A stretch of 64,000 nucleotides of DNA from Candidatus Poribacteria bacterium (GCA_022825825.1 JAJDWA010000032.1:62001-126000); one strand, 5' to 3'. Positions 8,591 through 17,499 are shown, counted from the first letter of the stretch. The notes: generated by a model from the letters alone, not told the origin. Made by a program: numbers and translations.

Positions 8591-9583
8591 TTAAGGAACT
8601 TCAATCTTTGAAAAGACTTGTGTGATAATGCTTTCAGCGTCAAGTCCCTCTGCTTCCGCTTCATAACTTATGATCACCCGATGCCTTAGCACGTCCATTC
8701 CGACTTCATGAATGTCTTCAGGTGTTACGTATCCGCGCTGTGAGAGAAATGCCCGCGCCCGTGCGGCAAGCGCAAGAAAAATAGTTGCACGCGGCGATGC
8801 CCCATATTCAATCAAAGGACTCAAGTCATCTAATTGATAAGTTTCTGGGGAGCGTGTAGCACACACAAGATCAACGATGTAGGTCTCCAACTGTTCTGCC
8901 ATATAGATGTCGCGCGTGAGTTCACGGAATCTGATAATATCTTCACAGGAGACCACCTGTTGAATTTCAGACAACTCTTCCGTTGTCATCCGCCGCAGGA
9001 TTTGCAATTCCTCTGCGTGTGATGGGTAGTTAACCTTTACCTTTAGCATAAATCTATCTACTTGTGCTTCGGGAAGTGGATAAGTGCCTTCATGCTCAAT
9101 TGGGTTTTGTGTGGCTAAAACGATAAAGGGATCGTCAAGTGGATAGGTGGTGCCGCCAATCGTGACCTGCCGTTCCTGCATTGCTTCCAACAACGCGCTT
9201 TGCACCTTCGCTGGTGCACGGTTTATTTCATCTGCAAGGACAACGTTCGCAAAAATAGGACCTTGCTTGGTGTAGAATTCGCTTTTATGTTGGTCATAAA
9301 TCAAGGTGCCGATGAGGTCAGCGGGGAGCAGGTCAGGTGTAAATTGGAGGCGGTTGTAAGACGCATCAATCGTTTTTGCGAGCGCGGCCATAGCAGTTGT
9401 CTTCGCAAGTCCAGGGACACCTTCCAGCAAAACGTGTCCGTTACAAAGTAGTCCGATAACCAAACCTTCAAGCAGTGCGCGTTGTCCAACGATAATTTTA
9501 CCTGTCTCGTCCAGAATTTGCTGTATGAGGCTGCTATCTGTCTGGATGCGGGCATTCATTGCCTCTAAATCGTAGTTTTGCAT
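8591..9583 (-). CDS. MoxR family AAA+ ATPase
   Basis: A 330-residue MoxR ATPase, usually a chaperone that inserts metals or cofactors or remodels complexes with VWA-domain partner proteins. Walker A is GVPGLAKT (55-62), Walker B is VVLADEINRAPAKVQSALLE, sensor 1 is IVLATQNPIE, and a C-terminal lid domain includes YGASPRATIFLALAARARAF. In most bacteria MoxR genes sit beside BatA/VWA genes. Here a large membrane protein with a VWA-like metal site (11834-14158) is on the same strand about 2.3 kb upstream, separated by a sulfatase and two small genes, so a functional link is possible but not shown. Confidence 0.92.
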   Translation of the reverse strand: MQNYDLEAMNARIQTDSSLIQQILDETGKIIVGQRALLEGLVIGLLCNGHVLLEGVPGLAKTTAMAALAKTIDASYNRLQFTPDLLPADLIGTLIYDQHKSEFYTKQGPIFANVVLADEINRAPAKVQSALLEAMQERQVTIGGTTYPLDDPFIVLATQNPIEHEGTYPLPEAQVDRFMLKVKVNYPSHAEELQILRRMTTEELSEIQQVVSCEDIIRFRELTRDIYMAEQLETYIVDLVCATRSPETYQLDDLSPLIEYGASPRATIFLALAARARAFLSQRGYVTPEDIHEVGMDVLRHRVIISYEAEAEGLDAESIITQVFSKIEVP

Positions 9584-9669
9584 CTTTTAATGACTATCAG
9601 TTTTCAGAGAAAAAGGGTTTGGTGAAACAAATCACTTTCTAACTGCTGTTTGCTGATTACTAACTGCTA

Positions 9670-11028
9670 TTACGTGAAAAACGGCTGCGTTTCCCCTTCC
9701 TGAAAGGACTGCTCCAGCCAAGGATCCTTGGTTTTCTGCCTGAATTCAATAACCTTTCGGCGCATTTCGTGGATTGTGTCCTGTAATTCCGGAACATCAA
9801 TAAGGTTTTTCGATTCTGCTGGGTCGTTCTCCATATCAAACAACGCTTCACGACTTTGATGCACAAAATCTTCTCGTTGCCGCTCTCCTAATTTTTGAAT
9901 GTTGTCGTTCCGCACAGCTGTCCAAGAAATAGAACGGAATAGGTCACTCGGCAGCGGTGTTTCCAACTGATACGCCAGATTACGCACATATTTATATCTC
10001 CGTCCGCGTAAGACCCTATATGGATAGTAGTTAGTAACTTCGTGGAAGCAGTGTGAATAGTATGTTTCTTCCCACTGTCCGTTGCCAGGGTGAGAGCTAT
10101 CATCTTCAAGGATAGGGAGCAAGGATCTGCCGGGGAGTGCGTCTTCACCATCAGGATGAGAGGCACCACACCAGTCAAGCATGGTTGGGGCAAAATCAAC
10201 CCAATTCACAAGTGCCTGATTGCGAAGTCCATGCCGTTTTTGCGTAGGACTGGCAATAAGCAACGGACAGTGGTGTCCGCTATCAAAACTGGATGCCTTT
10301 GCGCCAGGGAACGGCATCGCGTGGTCTGTTGTAACAAAAACAAGTGTCTCGTCTGCGCGTCCAGAGGCATCAAGCGCATCTAAAGCGGCGCCGACAACAG
10401 CATCCCACCGCGAGACACTTTCGTAATAGTCAGCAAGGTCTTCGCGCACAGCGGAAACATCTGGCAGGAAATTAGGCACAATTATCTCGTCAGAGCTGTA
10501 GGAACCCGGTTCAATACCTGCATGCTGTCTATCATTTCCGAAGCCTTTGCCTGCCCGATGCGGATAGGTGCAGCCAATATGTAAATAGAATGGTGTCCCT
10601 GTGTTTTGTGCAAGAAATTGTTCAATTCTGTCTGCTACTTCCACAGGGCTACGAGGGTTAAGCTTTGGTTCATAGTCAAAAGGATAAACACTCTTGGGTT
10701 CAACGTGTTTTTTTCCAATACATGCGGTGGCAAATCCGTGTGCTTTTAGAATTTTTGGAACAGACTGCATGTGTTCGTGCGTACGGAATCCGTGAATGCC
10801 GTGGCAGTGTCCATATTGCCCGTGTGTATGGCTATGTTGCCCTGTGAGGATACATGCGCGGCTTACTGCACAAGAAGGACTCGTGCAGAATCCATAATCA
10901 AAAACAACACCGCGCTCTGAAAATTCATCAATGCGCGGTGTCCTTATAACCTCATTACCGTAGCATCTTGCGATACGACTCCAATCGTCCGCGATAACGA
11001 ACATAACGTTTTTATATGAGTTGGCCAT
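9670..11028 (-). CDS. Sulfatase (alkaline phosphatase superfamily)
   Basis: A 452-residue type I sulfatase-like hydrolase. The N-terminus NVMFVIADDWSR contributes the metal-binding Asp pair (14-15). The active-site region reads SCAVSRACILTGQHSHTHG, so the cysteine that would become formylglycine is C53, but the usual C-x-P-x-R has Val in place of Pro. FVTTDHAMPFPGAK supplies the later metal ligands. The C-terminal half ends with the ALFDMENDPAESKNL segment seen in heparan-N-sulfatase-like members. No signal peptide is evident, which is unusual for a secreted sulfatase. Such enzymes desulfate polysaccharides or small sulfate esters; the substrate is unknown. Confidence 0.88.
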   Translation of the reverse strand: MANSYKNVMFVIADDWSRIARCYGNEVIRTPRIDEFSERGVVFDYGFCTSPSCAVSRACILTGQHSHTHGQYGHCHGIHGFRTHEHMQSVPKILKAHGFATACIGKKHVEPKSVYPFDYEPKLNPRSPVEVADRIEQFLAQNTGTPFYLHIGCTYPHRAGKGFGNDRQHAGIEPGSYSSDEIIVPNFLPDVSAVREDLADYYESVSRWDAVVGAALDALDASGRADETLVFVTTDHAMPFPGAKASSFDSGHHCPLLIASPTQKRHGLRNQALVNWVDFAPTMLDWCGASHPDGEDALPGRSLLPILEDDSSHPGNGQWEETYYSHCFHEVTNYYPYRVLRGRRYKYVRNLAYQLETPLPSDLFRSISWTAVRNDNIQKLGERQREDFVHQSREALFDMENDPAESKNLIDVPELQDTIHEMRRKVIEFRQKTKDPWLEQSFQEGETQPFFT

Positions 11029-11057
11029 AATTCTCCCGTTTGGAATAAATATCTATA

Positions 11058-11471
11058 TCAGAGTTGATCCTCAGTCCATTCACCATCGTGGGCAGGATTA
11101 TAGATGAGCCCTTCTTTGATGTCAACGCAGAGGTCTAGGTCTTCCAAAACCATGTGCCCCACAAGGACAGGGACATCGTCTGGCAGCCCCGTCACTAACA
11201 TCGTCCCCATTCGTTCCAGGACTGTAAATGCGACTGTTGAATAAACGGTTCGGAGGACGGTGCCGTTTGTGGTTCGGGCACGCTTACTTCCGACGGGAGT
11301 TAAACCGAGTTGTTCAATAAGCCGCTTGGGTAAGGCTAATCGGGTTGCCCCAGTGTCAACAATTGCGTCTTCAACAACTATTTGCCGAACTTCTTCGGAT
11401 TTGATAATGCCTGCCTCTGCCAAAATCAAGTCTTTTAGATTCACGAGTTCAATTTGAGTTGTGTGCTGCAT
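11058..11471 (-). CDS. Retropepsin-like aspartic protease domain protein
   Basis: About 137 residues from the ATG at 11469-11471, chosen because GTGGAG lies 7 nt before it; a TTG at 11486 would add five residues. The active-site motif is AIVDTGATRLALP with D39-T-G-A. A hydrophobic stretch and VPVLVGHMVLEDLDLCVD follow, which match the flap and the hydrophobic ILG-like motif of clan AA single-domain proteases. Bacterial members are small dimeric proteins of poorly known role. It sits just downstream of a small coiled-coil gene, probably cotranscribed. Confidence 0.75.
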   Translation of the reverse strand: MQHTTQIELVNLKDLILAEAGIIKSEEVRQIVVEDAIVDTGATRLALPKRLIEQLGLTPVGSKRARTTNGTVLRTVYSTVAFTVLERMGTMLVTGLPDDVPVLVGHMVLEDLDLCVDIKEGLIYNPAHDGEWTEDQL

Positions 11472-11498
11472 TTTTTCGCTCCACAAGGTTAAGCCGCG

Positions 11499-11789
11499 TT
11501 ACTTGTCTTCGTTTTCAAGCGTTTCGTCTTCCCAATCTTCTTCGGTGTAGTCAAGTCCATGTTTCTCACAGAAATGTTTGAAGCGTGCAAAATCTTTCTG
11601 TCGAACTTCCGGCACTGCTTCCGCTACAGCTTTCGGCACTGCTTCCGCTACAGCTTTCTGTGTTGCCTTCTCAATAATCTCTGGCATTTTCTTTCTCAAT
11701 TCCCAATACATTATCATCCTCCTCATGTGTGGAAGTATCATAAAAAGGACAGCTTCAACAAATCCAAACCGGCTTGCTAATTTCTCCAT
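11499..11789 (-). CDS. Small protein with tandem AVAEAVP repeat
   Basis: A 96-residue protein not recognised by family. It starts with a hydrophobic segment (VEAVLFMILPHMRRMIMYW), continues through a charged helix, carries two adjacent AVAEAVP units (about residues 49-62) and ends with an acidic tail. The DNA shows the matching 24-bp tandem repeat around 11620-11667. Alternating Ala/Glu/Lys residues suggest a helix or coiled coil. It lies 27 nt upstream of the protease start on the same strand. Function unknown; the reading frame is supported mainly by the operon position. Confidence 0.45.
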   Translation of the reverse strand: MEKLASRFGFVEAVLFMILPHMRRMIMYWELRKKMPEIIEKATQKAVAEAVPKAVAEAVPEVRQKDFARFKHFCEKHGLDYTEEDWEDETLENEDK

Positions 11790-11833
11790 AGCGCTATTGT
11801 AACTTCATAACGTTGCGATTGTCAAGGAAATCC

Positions 11834-14158
11834 CTACACCAACCCACCTCGTTTCCGTAAGAACCACTCCAAACCGAGTAGCATAAGGAGCATACCAAAA
11901 ATCAACGGCAAATCCCAAATGTCAACATCCGTTATCTGTGATGTTGCACTCTCAACAAGTGAAATTTGATTAACTAATTGGTCTGCCTCTGCAACGGGGT
12001 AATATTTGCCGCCGCTCATATCAGCAAGGTTTGAGAGAAGTGGGATATTAAGCGCTGCATCACTAAACTCCGCATAAGAAGGTTTGACCTCAAAAAGTGC
12101 CTGCTGTTTGCCGAGGTTTTCACCACCAAGTGTCCCCGTTGCTGTGACGGTATATTCACCATATCGGTTTGGAATAAATCTCGCTGTATATAACCCATCT
12201 TTGCCTAACACCTGTTCAAGTGGGAGTTCCTTTCGTGTGCCTGTTTCGTCAACAATGATTGCGCGTAACTTCGCTTTATTCGTTAATTCAAAGGCTTTAT
12301 CCATTGCGGTGACTTCAACCACAACAGGTTCCTTTAAGGTATATTCAGTTTTCGCGATATCAAGTTTGAGAGAGGATTTCGGTGCTGTTGTCAACCATTT
12401 TGCGGCCTGCCGCCAAAATCGGTGGTGTCTGTTATCTTTATAGGATATACTCATTTGCCATCCCCAAGCTTTATGCGGTGTGAAAACCATGACACGCCCT
12501 GCGTTATAATTATGGGTTGCAATGAGAATGCGATTCCCAAATTCATTCCGGTCAGTTGGGTGTTCGGCAAGGACCGTTGCTCCCGCTTTTGCGCGTTTTA
12601 CTTTGCTATAACCGGTAATTTCTGTCAAATCATTCCAAAGTTGCAAATTCTCAGTGGGGTTGGCTGCCAATTCCATCAATGGATCAGTTTTACCTTCTGT
12701 TGTTAACTGCAACTTAAAGCCTTTTGTGCGCGGCATCTGGGATGGTGGAAGGTTTAAGGGTGGTGACGGCCGAGGGGATCCTAATTCCAATTCAACAGGA
12801 AGTAATTCGGCGATTGGTGTGTTGAGATATGAATCAGTTACTTCCGAACTACCTATGGAAAACGTTCCGCCTAACATTAAAAAACCGCCTCCGCGTGTGC
12901 GAACGAATTCAACAGTATTCTCAAGTTGGGAACGCGTGAATTTGGAAGCAGAAATATTACCGAATATGATTGCGTCAAAATCGAAGAGAATTTCCTTTGA
13001 GTCTGGATAAAATTTGAAGTCTTCATTTGCAGATCCTTGGGTGCCACCGAAACTTTGATCGCTTGTTGTATATCGGTCCGTTAAAATGATATTCGGATCA
13101 CCATGTAAGGCACGTTTGATAAATTTAAATGCCCAACTTGGTCTGGAAACGAATAATATTTTTACACGTTTCGTAGGGGTGACTTTGAGAATAAATGTTT
13201 TGGTGTTGTTTTGTGGGATCGCTTCTTCTGCTTCGGGGAGTACATGCACCTCATATTTTTGGGTGCCTGGTTGGCGCGGGGTAAATCTGAGTGGGACCCT
13301 TGTTGTGTCGTTTTTAAATGAGATCGGAACTGTTTCAAGGACCCGGCCATTCTCTATTAACTGGATTGTAACTTTCTTTTGCGCGTTACCTGTACGTCTC
13401 ACCGTCGCGGATATTTCAACGGGAAAATCTTCTTCTGCGGTCCGGGGCGTATCCACCTTGACCAATTCGATGTCAGGAACACCTTTTTCTGATCCGATAC
13501 CGACAGTATGGATAGGTGCTTTTCTTTCTCGGACTTGCATGGCAAGTTTTGCTATATCTGTGCCACTCCTATCAACACCATCGGTGCAGAGTACAATACC
13601 GGAGAGTGGGATGCCTTGTAAATCTTCAAGTGCCTCATTTAAGGCTTTCGGAATATTTGTGTTTTCCCCATCTGCACTCGGTAACGCTTCAGGTTTAATT
13701 CGTTTTGCTTCTGTGTCAAATCCAAACAACCGGACTTTGAATTTATTTGCATTCAGTTTGTCAATAAGCCCGTCGCCATCTTCAGGGTTCTCACCAAAGA
13801 GCAGCTGGTTCACTTGAGTTAACCGCGATTCGCCATCATCTGAATCGGTAATCTGCATACTTTTGGAACGATCAACCATTACTAAAAGGTAGGAATCATC
13901 AGGATTGTTTTGATATATTGTGAGAAAAGGTTTGAGTAGACAGAAGGCGAGGACACAGAGAACAATTGTGCGGAGAACAATGAGAAAACCGCGGAACACG
14001 CGTCCAGTCCGACCTCTTGCGCTCCGATATGCCCAAATAGTTGCTGCAATAAGCCCGACCATCAGGACAAAAATAAGCAGCCCCGGTATTGGCACGCCAA
14101 ACGAGAAATCCCCCTCTCGAAAAACGTCAATCGGGTACTTCATAAGTTGTTCAAACAT
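11834..14158 (-). CDS. Large membrane protein with VWA-like metal site (BatA / GATase-like group)
   Basis: A 774-residue membrane-anchored protein. Two N-terminal hydrophobic helices (about 24-44 and 56-76) precede a VWA-like domain with the MIDAS sequence DRSKSM (96-101) and VLCTDGVDRSGTDI. Next come beta-rich, CARDB-like segments (LETVPISFKNDTTRVPLRF), a GATase1-like central part (VKILFVSRPSWAFKFI ... GGGFLMLGGTFSIG) and a C-terminal helix (about 745-765) ending in RKRGG. Similar proteins occur with MoxR ATPases and are thought to act at the cell envelope. A good promoter lies upstream at 14251-14280. The exact role is unknown. Confidence 0.75.
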   Translation of the reverse strand: MFEQLMKYPIDVFREGDFSFGVPIPGLLIFVLMVGLIAATIWAYRSARGRTGRVFRGFLIVLRTIVLCVLAFCLLKPFLTIYQNNPDDSYLLVMVDRSKSMQITDSDDGESRLTQVNQLLFGENPEDGDGLIDKLNANKFKVRLFGFDTEAKRIKPEALPSADGENTNIPKALNEALEDLQGIPLSGIVLCTDGVDRSGTDIAKLAMQVRERKAPIHTVGIGSEKGVPDIELVKVDTPRTAEEDFPVEISATVRRTGNAQKKVTIQLIENGRVLETVPISFKNDTTRVPLRFTPRQPGTQKYEVHVLPEAEEAIPQNNTKTFILKVTPTKRVKILFVSRPSWAFKFIKRALHGDPNIILTDRYTTSDQSFGGTQGSANEDFKFYPDSKEILFDFDAIIFGNISASKFTRSQLENTVEFVRTRGGGFLMLGGTFSIGSSEVTDSYLNTPIAELLPVELELGSPRPSPPLNLPPSQMPRTKGFKLQLTTEGKTDPLMELAANPTENLQLWNDLTEITGYSKVKRAKAGATVLAEHPTDRNEFGNRILIATHNYNAGRVMVFTPHKAWGWQMSISYKDNRHHRFWRQAAKWLTTAPKSSLKLDIAKTEYTLKEPVVVEVTAMDKAFELTNKAKLRAIIVDETGTRKELPLEQVLGKDGLYTARFIPNRYGEYTVTATGTLGGENLGKQQALFEVKPSYAEFSDAALNIPLLSNLADMSGGKYYPVAEADQLVNQISLVESATSQITDVDIWDLPLIFGMLLMLLGLEWFLRKRGGLV

Positions 14159-14250
14159 AACGGTATGTTACCCCTATAAACAGAATGCTCAGCGAATTAA
14201 AGAGGTGAATTTAATCGTTACCTATTCGGTTTCACTGTTTGTATAGTACT

Positions 14251-14280
14251 ATTATACACGGGAGTGGTAAATGAGGTCAA
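14251..14280 (-). promoter_or_regulatory. Promoter of the VWA-like membrane protein gene
   Basis: Minus-strand TTGACC (14275-14280) and TATAAT (14251-14256) separated by 18 nt, about 90 nt upstream of the 14158 start codon. Confidence 0.65.
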
Positions 14281-14363
14281 CCTATTTTGAACTTCATATC
14301 TGATGGCATGCATCTGAACCAGGATTTAGAGCATCTGCAAAGAATGGCAAAAACCGATAACCA

Positions 14364-15869
14364 CTAAAAATCGAACAACGTCGGCTGCATCTGTTTACCT
14401 GTCCACGGATTCGCAAGCGATGGCAACTTCAAAATCTTATTCGGGTCTTGATCATAACGGAAATACTCTTCAACGGAGAAACATTGGATAGGCGGGTACT
14501 CAGACGCACCGAATTTGACAGATTCTAACGTATGCGTCCAATTCCGTTGTGCGTTTTGCGCGTCAAGTGTTATAAGAATACCCATCGCAGCGTTTTCGTT
14601 GCGGACATTGGCATGTAAGCGGTCATATTTCGCTTTCTGTGAACCTGACGCACCAGTGACCTGTACGATAATCGCTTTACGTTCCAGGTTATCGGGTGTA
14701 TTGAACAGCATACCGAACCCGTCTATACCGTCATCACCGACTTTTTGTGGGTTGGCGGCGAACCCGTTAATAAGCGATACTGCCCAATCTTGAAACTTGA
14801 ACGGGGCAGTTTTAGCGAGTTGTGTTGCAGTGTCCATATCAACAGGGATACCCTGCATCGGAAAGGGTTCTTTACCGTGCGGTTTGATGCGATGTTCATT
14901 GATTAAACGGATTGCAAAAGGAAGGATGTCAATACCAATCACATTACGTTGATTGATAAGCGCGGCTTCAACCGTTGTGCCGCAACCGGCAAATGGGTCA
15001 AGCACAAGATCGCCAGGGTTGGAGGATGCTTTGACAATACGGTCATAGAGTTTGAGCGGTTTTTGAGTAGGATAATTCAGGCGTTCTTTTGCCATTGGGT
15101 TGAGAATTGGTATAATCCACACATCGCCTACTGGAGGCTGGTCCGCACTTGAGTAATATACATTAGCATATTGAGATTTATCAATGCCACTTTCATTAAA
15201 CTTTTTTTCATCATAGATAATGAGGTCGCCTTTACGAAATTCATAACCTCTTTCAAGGCGGCGTTGTTGTGTGGGTGAGGGTTTCCAGTTTTCATCATAA
15301 ATTGGGTTATTGGTGGGGTTTCTTGTCTTGCTATAAAGTAAAATGATGTCATGTAGGCGTGAGAAATTTTTCGATTTCCGCGCAAGCCTATTATTATAAA
15401 ACCAAACAATCTCATTCCTAAAGTTTTGTTCACCAAAAATCGCGTCCATTACAAGCTTCAGATAATGACTGGCATACGGATCGCAATGCAGATAGATGCT
15501 ACCGGTATCACTCAAAATGCGGTGCATCACAAACAACCGCTCTGCCATATACGAAGTATACGACAACATCTTACTTTTCGGGATAAATCCCTCAAACCCA
15601 GCAATCACTTTTGACGCAGGGTTTGCCACAGCATTTTTGAGACGCTGCACGCGTTCTGCGGATGCTTCATCCCAGTGCCACACATCATCAAACGCCTTGA
15701 TTTGTGCTTCGGTTTTCAGTCCAGAATTTTTGAAGATATTGTTGTATCTGCGGTCAGAGTTGAAGGGCGGGTCCAAACAGATGAGGTCAACGGATTTTTC
15801 GGGGAAGGTTGTCATGATGTCAAGGCAGTCGCCGTAGTAGAGGGTGTTTGGTTGGAATTGTATGTTCAT
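14364..15869 (-). CDS. Beta-class DNA methyltransferase with C-terminal nuclease-like domain
   Basis: A 501-residue protein. Motif IV DPPF (33-36, LICLDPPFNSDRRYN) precedes motif I DPFAGCGTTVEAA (291-303), the order of beta-class N6-adenine or N4-cytosine methylases; the target-recognition region lies between them. About residues 355-445 form an extra domain: DDGIDGFGMLF (379-389) and KAIIVQVTG (398-406), followed by GILITLDAQ. This pattern of G-x-DG then hydrophobic-Q-V-(K) resembles Mrr/PD-(D/E)xK nucleases, with Thr405 where Lys is expected. It may therefore be a single-chain restriction-modification enzyme, or a methylase whose nuclease half is inactive. It sits in an accessory patch with a toxin-antitoxin pair and a MITE. 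Confidence 0.85.
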   Translation of the reverse strand: MNIQFQPNTLYYGDCLDIMTTFPEKSVDLICLDPPFNSDRRYNNIFKNSGLKTEAQIKAFDDVWHWDEASAERVQRLKNAVANPASKVIAGFEGFIPKSKMLSYTSYMAERLFVMHRILSDTGSIYLHCDPYASHYLKLVMDAIFGEQNFRNEIVWFYNNRLARKSKNFSRLHDIILLYSKTRNPTNNPIYDENWKPSPTQQRRLERGYEFRKGDLIIYDEKKFNESGIDKSQYANVYYSSADQPPVGDVWIIPILNPMAKERLNYPTQKPLKLYDRIVKASSNPGDLVLDPFAGCGTTVEAALINQRNVIGIDILPFAIRLINEHRIKPHGKEPFPMQGIPVDMDTATQLAKTAPFKFQDWAVSLINGFAANPQKVGDDGIDGFGMLFNTPDNLERKAIIVQVTGASGSQKAKYDRLHANVRNENAAMGILITLDAQNAQRNWTHTLESVKFGASEYPPIQCFSVEEYFRYDQDPNKILKLPSLANPWTGKQMQPTLFDF

Positions 15870-15877
15870 AACCAGAA

Positions 15878-16141
15878 TCAGAAATTTAGATCAGTCCAAA
15901 GTAAAACCATAAATACTATAAAAGACAGCGTAGGAACTACAACTAAAAACATAGTAGCCCAATTAGCCCAAACAACTTTAAAATGGCGAAAACGCCATAG
16001 TTGGAACCAATTTTTAACAGGGTCTACTTTATCGTTATTTTCAAAAAATACTTTAAGATGACGATTGTAAAATCGTTGGAACCAATTTTTATCGGTGTCT
16101 ATTTTATAATAGTTAGGCTCAGAACCTGAAAGTTTTTCAGC
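15878..16141 (-). pseudogene. Severed C-terminal half of the small membrane protein gene
   Basis: An open frame without any start codon at its head encodes KIAEKLSGSEPNYYKIDTDK, two similar motifs (KNWFQRFYNRHLKVFF and KNWFQLWRFRHFKVVW), then a hydrophobic helix (MFLVVVPTLSFIVFMVLLW) and a TGA at 15878. It is in the same strand and frame as the gene starting at 16621 once the 151-bp repeat element at 16150-16300 and one 8-bp target copy are removed. The joined ORF would have 194 codons plus stop (744 minus 159 = 585 nt). I read it as the cut-off 3' part of that gene. Confidence 0.8.
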
Positions 16142-16308
16142 TATTTTAACTCAAATTGCTACCTATAAGTTTTAGACTTGCAAACACCGTTTTTTATAAA
16201 GAATAATGCATATTTCCCAAGTTTTCGTAGCGTAAACTGTTAGTTTGCGCCCTTACAGGCACAATCTAACAGATTGTGCTACATAAGTAGCAACTTAGGT
16301 TATTTTAA
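16142..16308. mobile_element. 151-bp MITE with 8-bp target-site duplication inside a gene
   Basis: Direct copies of TATTTTAA (16142-16149 and 16301-16308) flank a 151-bp element (16150-16300). Its ends are imperfect inverted repeats that share the inner TTGCTAC / GTAGCAA. It contains no ORF and two strong hairpins: CGTAAAC...GTTTGCG around 16231-16249 and CACAATCT-AAC-AGATTGTG at 16260-16278. The same two hairpins recur at 20254-20290, where the second stem is itself split by another insertion. No transposase is present in the window, so it would be mobilised in trans. Confidence 0.85.
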
Positions 16309-16621
16309 TGTAATGGTTTCTTTTACAAGCATCATTTCTCATTGCTTTGGCAATGCCTACTTGCAGCGCAATATAAATAAGATGTATAAGTATAGCAATT
16401 ATAAATAGTCCCCAACGTTGCCCTGATGGAATATTATCAAATGAAAATGTCGGAAACCGGTAAAAAGCAAGAACAAGTAGCGTCATATATGAAATAAATA
16501 TTCTAAACTCAACAGATCGCCTTGCTTCCATTCTGTTTGCGCTAAATTCTGCGAGCTTTAACACCATCTCAAACTTGTCTGTATTACTTTTTTCACTCTC
16601 TTTATTATTTTCTTCACTCAT
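16295..16621 (-). pseudogene. Small membrane protein gene interrupted by a MITE (N-terminal part)
   Basis: The uninterrupted part encodes 108 residues: a charged N-terminus (SEENNKESEKSNTDKFEMVL), then two hydrophobic helices (FRIFISYMTLLVLAFY and WGLFIIAILIHLIYIALQVG). It ends prematurely at a TAA supplied by the inserted element (…HYIKIT). The original protein continued as HYIKIAEKLSG into the 15878-16141 segment, giving 194 residues with three membrane helices and a repeated NWFQ motif. Similar three-helix small proteins with EFSANR-like N-termini are familiar to me from related genomes, but the function is unknown. A truncated product could still be made. Confidence 0.7.
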
Positions 16622-16711
16622 TGTTACTCTCGTCCTTGTGTTCGTAGTTGCGCAATTTATGGCATCTCTTATATTCGGTTGTTGAGTTTCGCTTGCGCTC
16701 CACCTAAACTC

Positions 16712-17263
16712 CTAAGTCATATTCTCAAATCGAAACCGCTCTTTATCATAATAAAAATACCTTAGTTCACCATAATAACCACCATGAGTGTGCGGCTTTT
16801 TTATATGCAGGTTCACTAATGTTTTTCCGTTTTCATGTGACGGTATCATTCCGTCTCGCCTTAAAGACACTAAAAAATTTTCTTTGTTTCCAATTGCCTT
16901 GGATTCTAGCTTATTTAATTCTCTATTGAGTGATGGACAAGCAAAGATAGTAACATTCAATTCTTTAGCAAGTGTTTTCAATGATTTTGAATTCTCGTGT
17001 AACCCATGATCAATAGTGTTATAATTGTTTTCGCTGTGTAAGTATTGTAAACCATCAACGACAATTAATGACAGATCTTTGTTTTCTACTTTCAGATCTT
17101 TGACTTTTTGGCATAACTTTTGAATATTTGGCTCAAAATAAGCATCCAGAAATAACGAGTTTTTCTCTACTCGCTCCATAAGCGTTGCGATATAATCGTT
17201 TGACCTTTCACCAATAAACATGGCAACCTGATACTTTTGTTTGTTAGCTATGTCTTTTGCCAT
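16712..17263 (-). CDS. DnaB-like RecA-core ATPase fragment, 5' end disrupted
   Basis: From the first usable ATG (17263) it encodes 183 residues, with LIVVDGLQYLHS (Walker B), a SLKTLAKELNVTIFACPSLNRE segment and LVSLRRDGMI. These match the order of the DnaB helicase C-terminal domain (IVIDYLQLM, LKALAKELNVPVIALSQL, LRESGSI). The same frame runs upstream to about 17370 and encodes NQFQPGDLIIVAGETIEGET, the DnaB Walker A region, but with Glu in place of the catalytic Lys. The ribosome site AAGGAG is followed by ATG ATA AGT TAA in the +1 frame, so a one-base shift near the start closes the longer ORF. There is no N-terminal DnaB domain. Probably a degenerate or non-ATPase paralogue rather than the replicative helicase. 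Confidence 0.6.
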   Translation of the reverse strand: MAKDIANKQKYQVAMFIGERSNDYIATLMERVEKNSLFLDAYFEPNIQKLCQKVKDLKVENKDLSLIVVDGLQYLHSENNYNTIDHGLHENSKSLKTLAKELNVTIFACPSLNRELNKLESKAIGNKENFLVSLRRDGMIPSHENGKTLVNLHIKKPHTHGGYYGELRYFYYDKERFRFENMT

Positions 17264-17470
17264 ATTCAGTGCTAAAGGCGTTTCACCTTCAATTGTTTCG
17301 CCTGCGACAATAATGAGATCGCCCGGTTGGAATTGATTTGTTAACTTATCATTTGTCTTTCTCCTTAGTGCGCGGATTTAATGTCTCCGCGGAGAATATT
17401 GGTTATGAGTTGATGGGTTTCGCTGCCGTTCTACCTGACCTACAAGATTCCCAACAATGCCAGTTTTTTA

Positions 17471-17499
17471 AGTATAGCGTAGATTTAACGTTATGTCAA
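17471..17499 (-). promoter_or_regulatory. Strong promoter upstream of the DnaB-like fragment
   Basis: Minus-strand TTGACA (17494-17499) and TATACT (17471-17476) with a 17-nt spacer. It leaves a leader of about 120 nt before the ribosome site at about 17350. The 17520-17699 stretch beyond it contains only a short GGGGTT/AACCCC hairpin (17573-17586). Confidence 0.7.
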
